From contig NZ_JAGOIT010000016.1 in the NCBI RefSeq assembly GCF_017995515.1, positions 1-45,716 on the forward strand: 45,716 nucleotides of DNA. Direction: 5' to 3'. Both the position numbers and the translations under genes were made by a program. This document shows positions 44,724 through 45,716 of the stretch, one piece after another. Position 1 is the first letter of the stretch. The number at the start of each line of letters is the position of its first letter. Source of the DNA: Propionivibrio sp. Its GTDB lineage: Bacteria; Pseudomonadota; Gammaproteobacteria; Burkholderiales; Rhodocyclaceae. The notes under the pieces are model-generated. The model saw only the letters and a list, made by a program, of their open reading frames with translations. It did no database searches and was not told the origin of the DNA.

Positions 44724-45716
44724 GCTTGCTGATGGATGCGCTCAAGAAGGCCGAGGAGGCCAAGCGCGCGGCCGGCGAAGGCAGGACGACGGATACGCAG
44801 GCGCTGCGCGAGCTGGAGCTGGCGCCGCTGGAAACGAAACCGGCCGATGCGCCAAACGGTAACCCGCTGCAGCAGCCGCCCACCGGCGGATCTCCGCTCC
44901 CCGATCTCTCACTGCACATCGAGTCGGTCGACGCCGATCTCGCGGCGGTATCGACCGGATCGCCGCACAAGCCGCGCGCACCCAAATCCGTTCCTGCGGC
45001 CGCGAACAACGCCACGCCGAAGACGACAAGCCATTTGCCGCGAGACGACTCGGAGCGAGCGGCCGTGCGCAACGTCTTTTCCGCCAAACAGTCGACCGAA
45101 CGCCGGAGCGCCCTGTGGTTCATTCTGCCCGTCGCCGCGCTTGTCGCCGCCGGAATCGGCACTTACTTCTGGTGGCAACTTCAGGCCGTTTCGCGTAGTT
45201 CGCTGGCGCGGCCGGGGCCGATGGCTGTCACCGCCCAGTCCGTACCAGCACCAACACCGGTGACAACGCCAGTGACAACACCTGCACCGATCGAAGCGCC
45301 CACTCCGACCGCATCAGCAACCAACGAACCGGCCATAGTGGAGGCGGCCAGTCCGCTGCCAGAACCGCTCCCGGCAACACCTCCCGCGAGCAGCGGTAGC
45401 ACAGTAAAAACTCCGGCGACACCGCCCCCTGCCGGCAATCGCGCCGACCGACCGGCGCCGAGAATCATGGCCCCCGCCGCTCCAGCCACGGCGCCTGATG
45501 GCGCGCTCCATCTAGCGCGCAGCCAGCCCAAACAGAATCTGACGCTCGAACAAGCCTACGACGCGTTGCAGGCCGGACAACTCGATATTGCGCAACGCGC
45601 CTACCAGCAGCTCTTGCGCGGCGACCCCAAGAGCACCGATGCCCTGCTTGGACTCGCGACCATTGCCGCGCGCAGGGGCGATGCGGCGCGCGCGCACTCG
45701 TATTACCTTCTCGCGC
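44720..45716 (+). CDS. GspB/MshN-like membrane protein with TPR (partial, 3' end outside window)
   Basis: 332 codons are visible before the window edge. The N-terminus MSLLMDALKKAEEAKR is the conserved GspB/PulB-type cytoplasmic motif. One membrane helix (LWFILPVAALVAAGIGTYFWW, about 132-152) is followed by a Pro/Thr/Ala-rich linker with repeats such as PVTTPVTTP, and TPR units begin near residue 273 (LTLEQAYDALQAGQLDIAQRAYQQLL and LLGLATIAARRGD). MshN-type proteins of MSHA loci have this plan. ATG at 44720 overlaps the secretin stop and has AGGAG upstream. Confidence 0.85.
   Translation, partial: MSLLMDALKKAEEAKRAAGEGRTTDTQALRELELAPLETKPADAPNGNPLQQPPTGGSPLPDLSLHIESVDADLAAVSTGSPHKPRAPKSVPAAANNATPKTTSHLPRDDSERAAVRNVFSAKQSTERRSALWFILPVAALVAAGIGTYFWWQLQAVSRSSLARPGPMAVTAQSVPAPTPVTTPVTTPAPIEAPTPTASATNEPAIVEAASPLPEPLPATPPASSGSTVKTPATPPPAGNRADRPAPRIMAPAAPATAPDGALHLARSQPKQNLTLEQAYDALQAGQLDIAQRAYQQLLRGDPKSTDALLGLATIAARRGDAARAHSYYLLA

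Overview
The window looks like chromosomal DNA of a betaproteobacterium, most likely a member of Rhodocyclales. This rests on gene order, not on a search: tpiA-secG-tRNA-Leu-nuoA-N; mlaFEDACB followed by an ABC-2 exporter, bolA-murA-hisG-hisD; and a PP0621-pilS-pilR-ampD block are arrangements known from that class. Most genes are high in GC and packed with short overlaps. I see no IS element, phage, plasmid function or CRISPR array.

Region 1 (1-13903, minus strand) is one long housekeeping unit read from right to left: glmM, tpiA, secG, a tRNA-Leu(GAG) and then the complex I operon nuoA to nuoL. nuoL runs off the left edge. A near-consensus sigma-70 promoter lies just before tpiA, and an 11-bp hairpin lies just before the tRNA.

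Region 2 (14044-17975) holds a DUF1343 (NamZ-type) muramidase divergent from glmM, a thiolase, a CobD/CbiB-family membrane protein and a small YdcH-like protein.

Region 3 (17998-25776, minus strand) is the most accessory-looking part, a polyol/ketose catabolic cluster. In transcription order it has an SDR dehydrogenase, an AraC regulator, a PfkB kinase resembling tagatose kinase, a GatZ/KbaZ-family protein and a zinc alcohol dehydrogenase, ending in a strong intrinsic terminator. A second unit follows, with an aldo/keto reductase and a LacI-type regulator, preceded by two identical CGAAACGTTTCG operators. No class II aldolase and no transporter is present. A polyol to ketose to ketose-6-phosphate to fructose-6-phosphate route, with the GatZ-like protein acting as a 4-epimerase, fits the content. 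The LacI gene has no ATG, GTG or TTG at a sensible place and may start at ATT.

Region 4 (25777-39747) has a histidine phosphatase, a 460-bp gene-free stretch with an imperfect inverted repeat, and then a long minus-strand run: mlaF, mlaE, mlaD, mlaA, mlaC, mlaB (outer-membrane lipid asymmetry), an ABC-2 exporter pair, a BolA-family gene, murA, hisG, hisD, a PP0621-type zinc-ribbon protein, pilS, pilR and ampD.

Region 5 (39883-45716, plus strand) is a pilus/secretion cluster of MSHA type: a sigma-54 response regulator, an ExeA-like ATPase fused to a SPOR domain, an MshL-like secretin lipoprotein with its own candidate promoter, and a GspB/MshN-like TPR protein cut by the right edge.

No clearly unprecedented system stands out. 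The items most worth a second look are the polyol cluster, the LacI start and operators, the ATPase-SPOR fusion and the low-complexity insert in the secretin.
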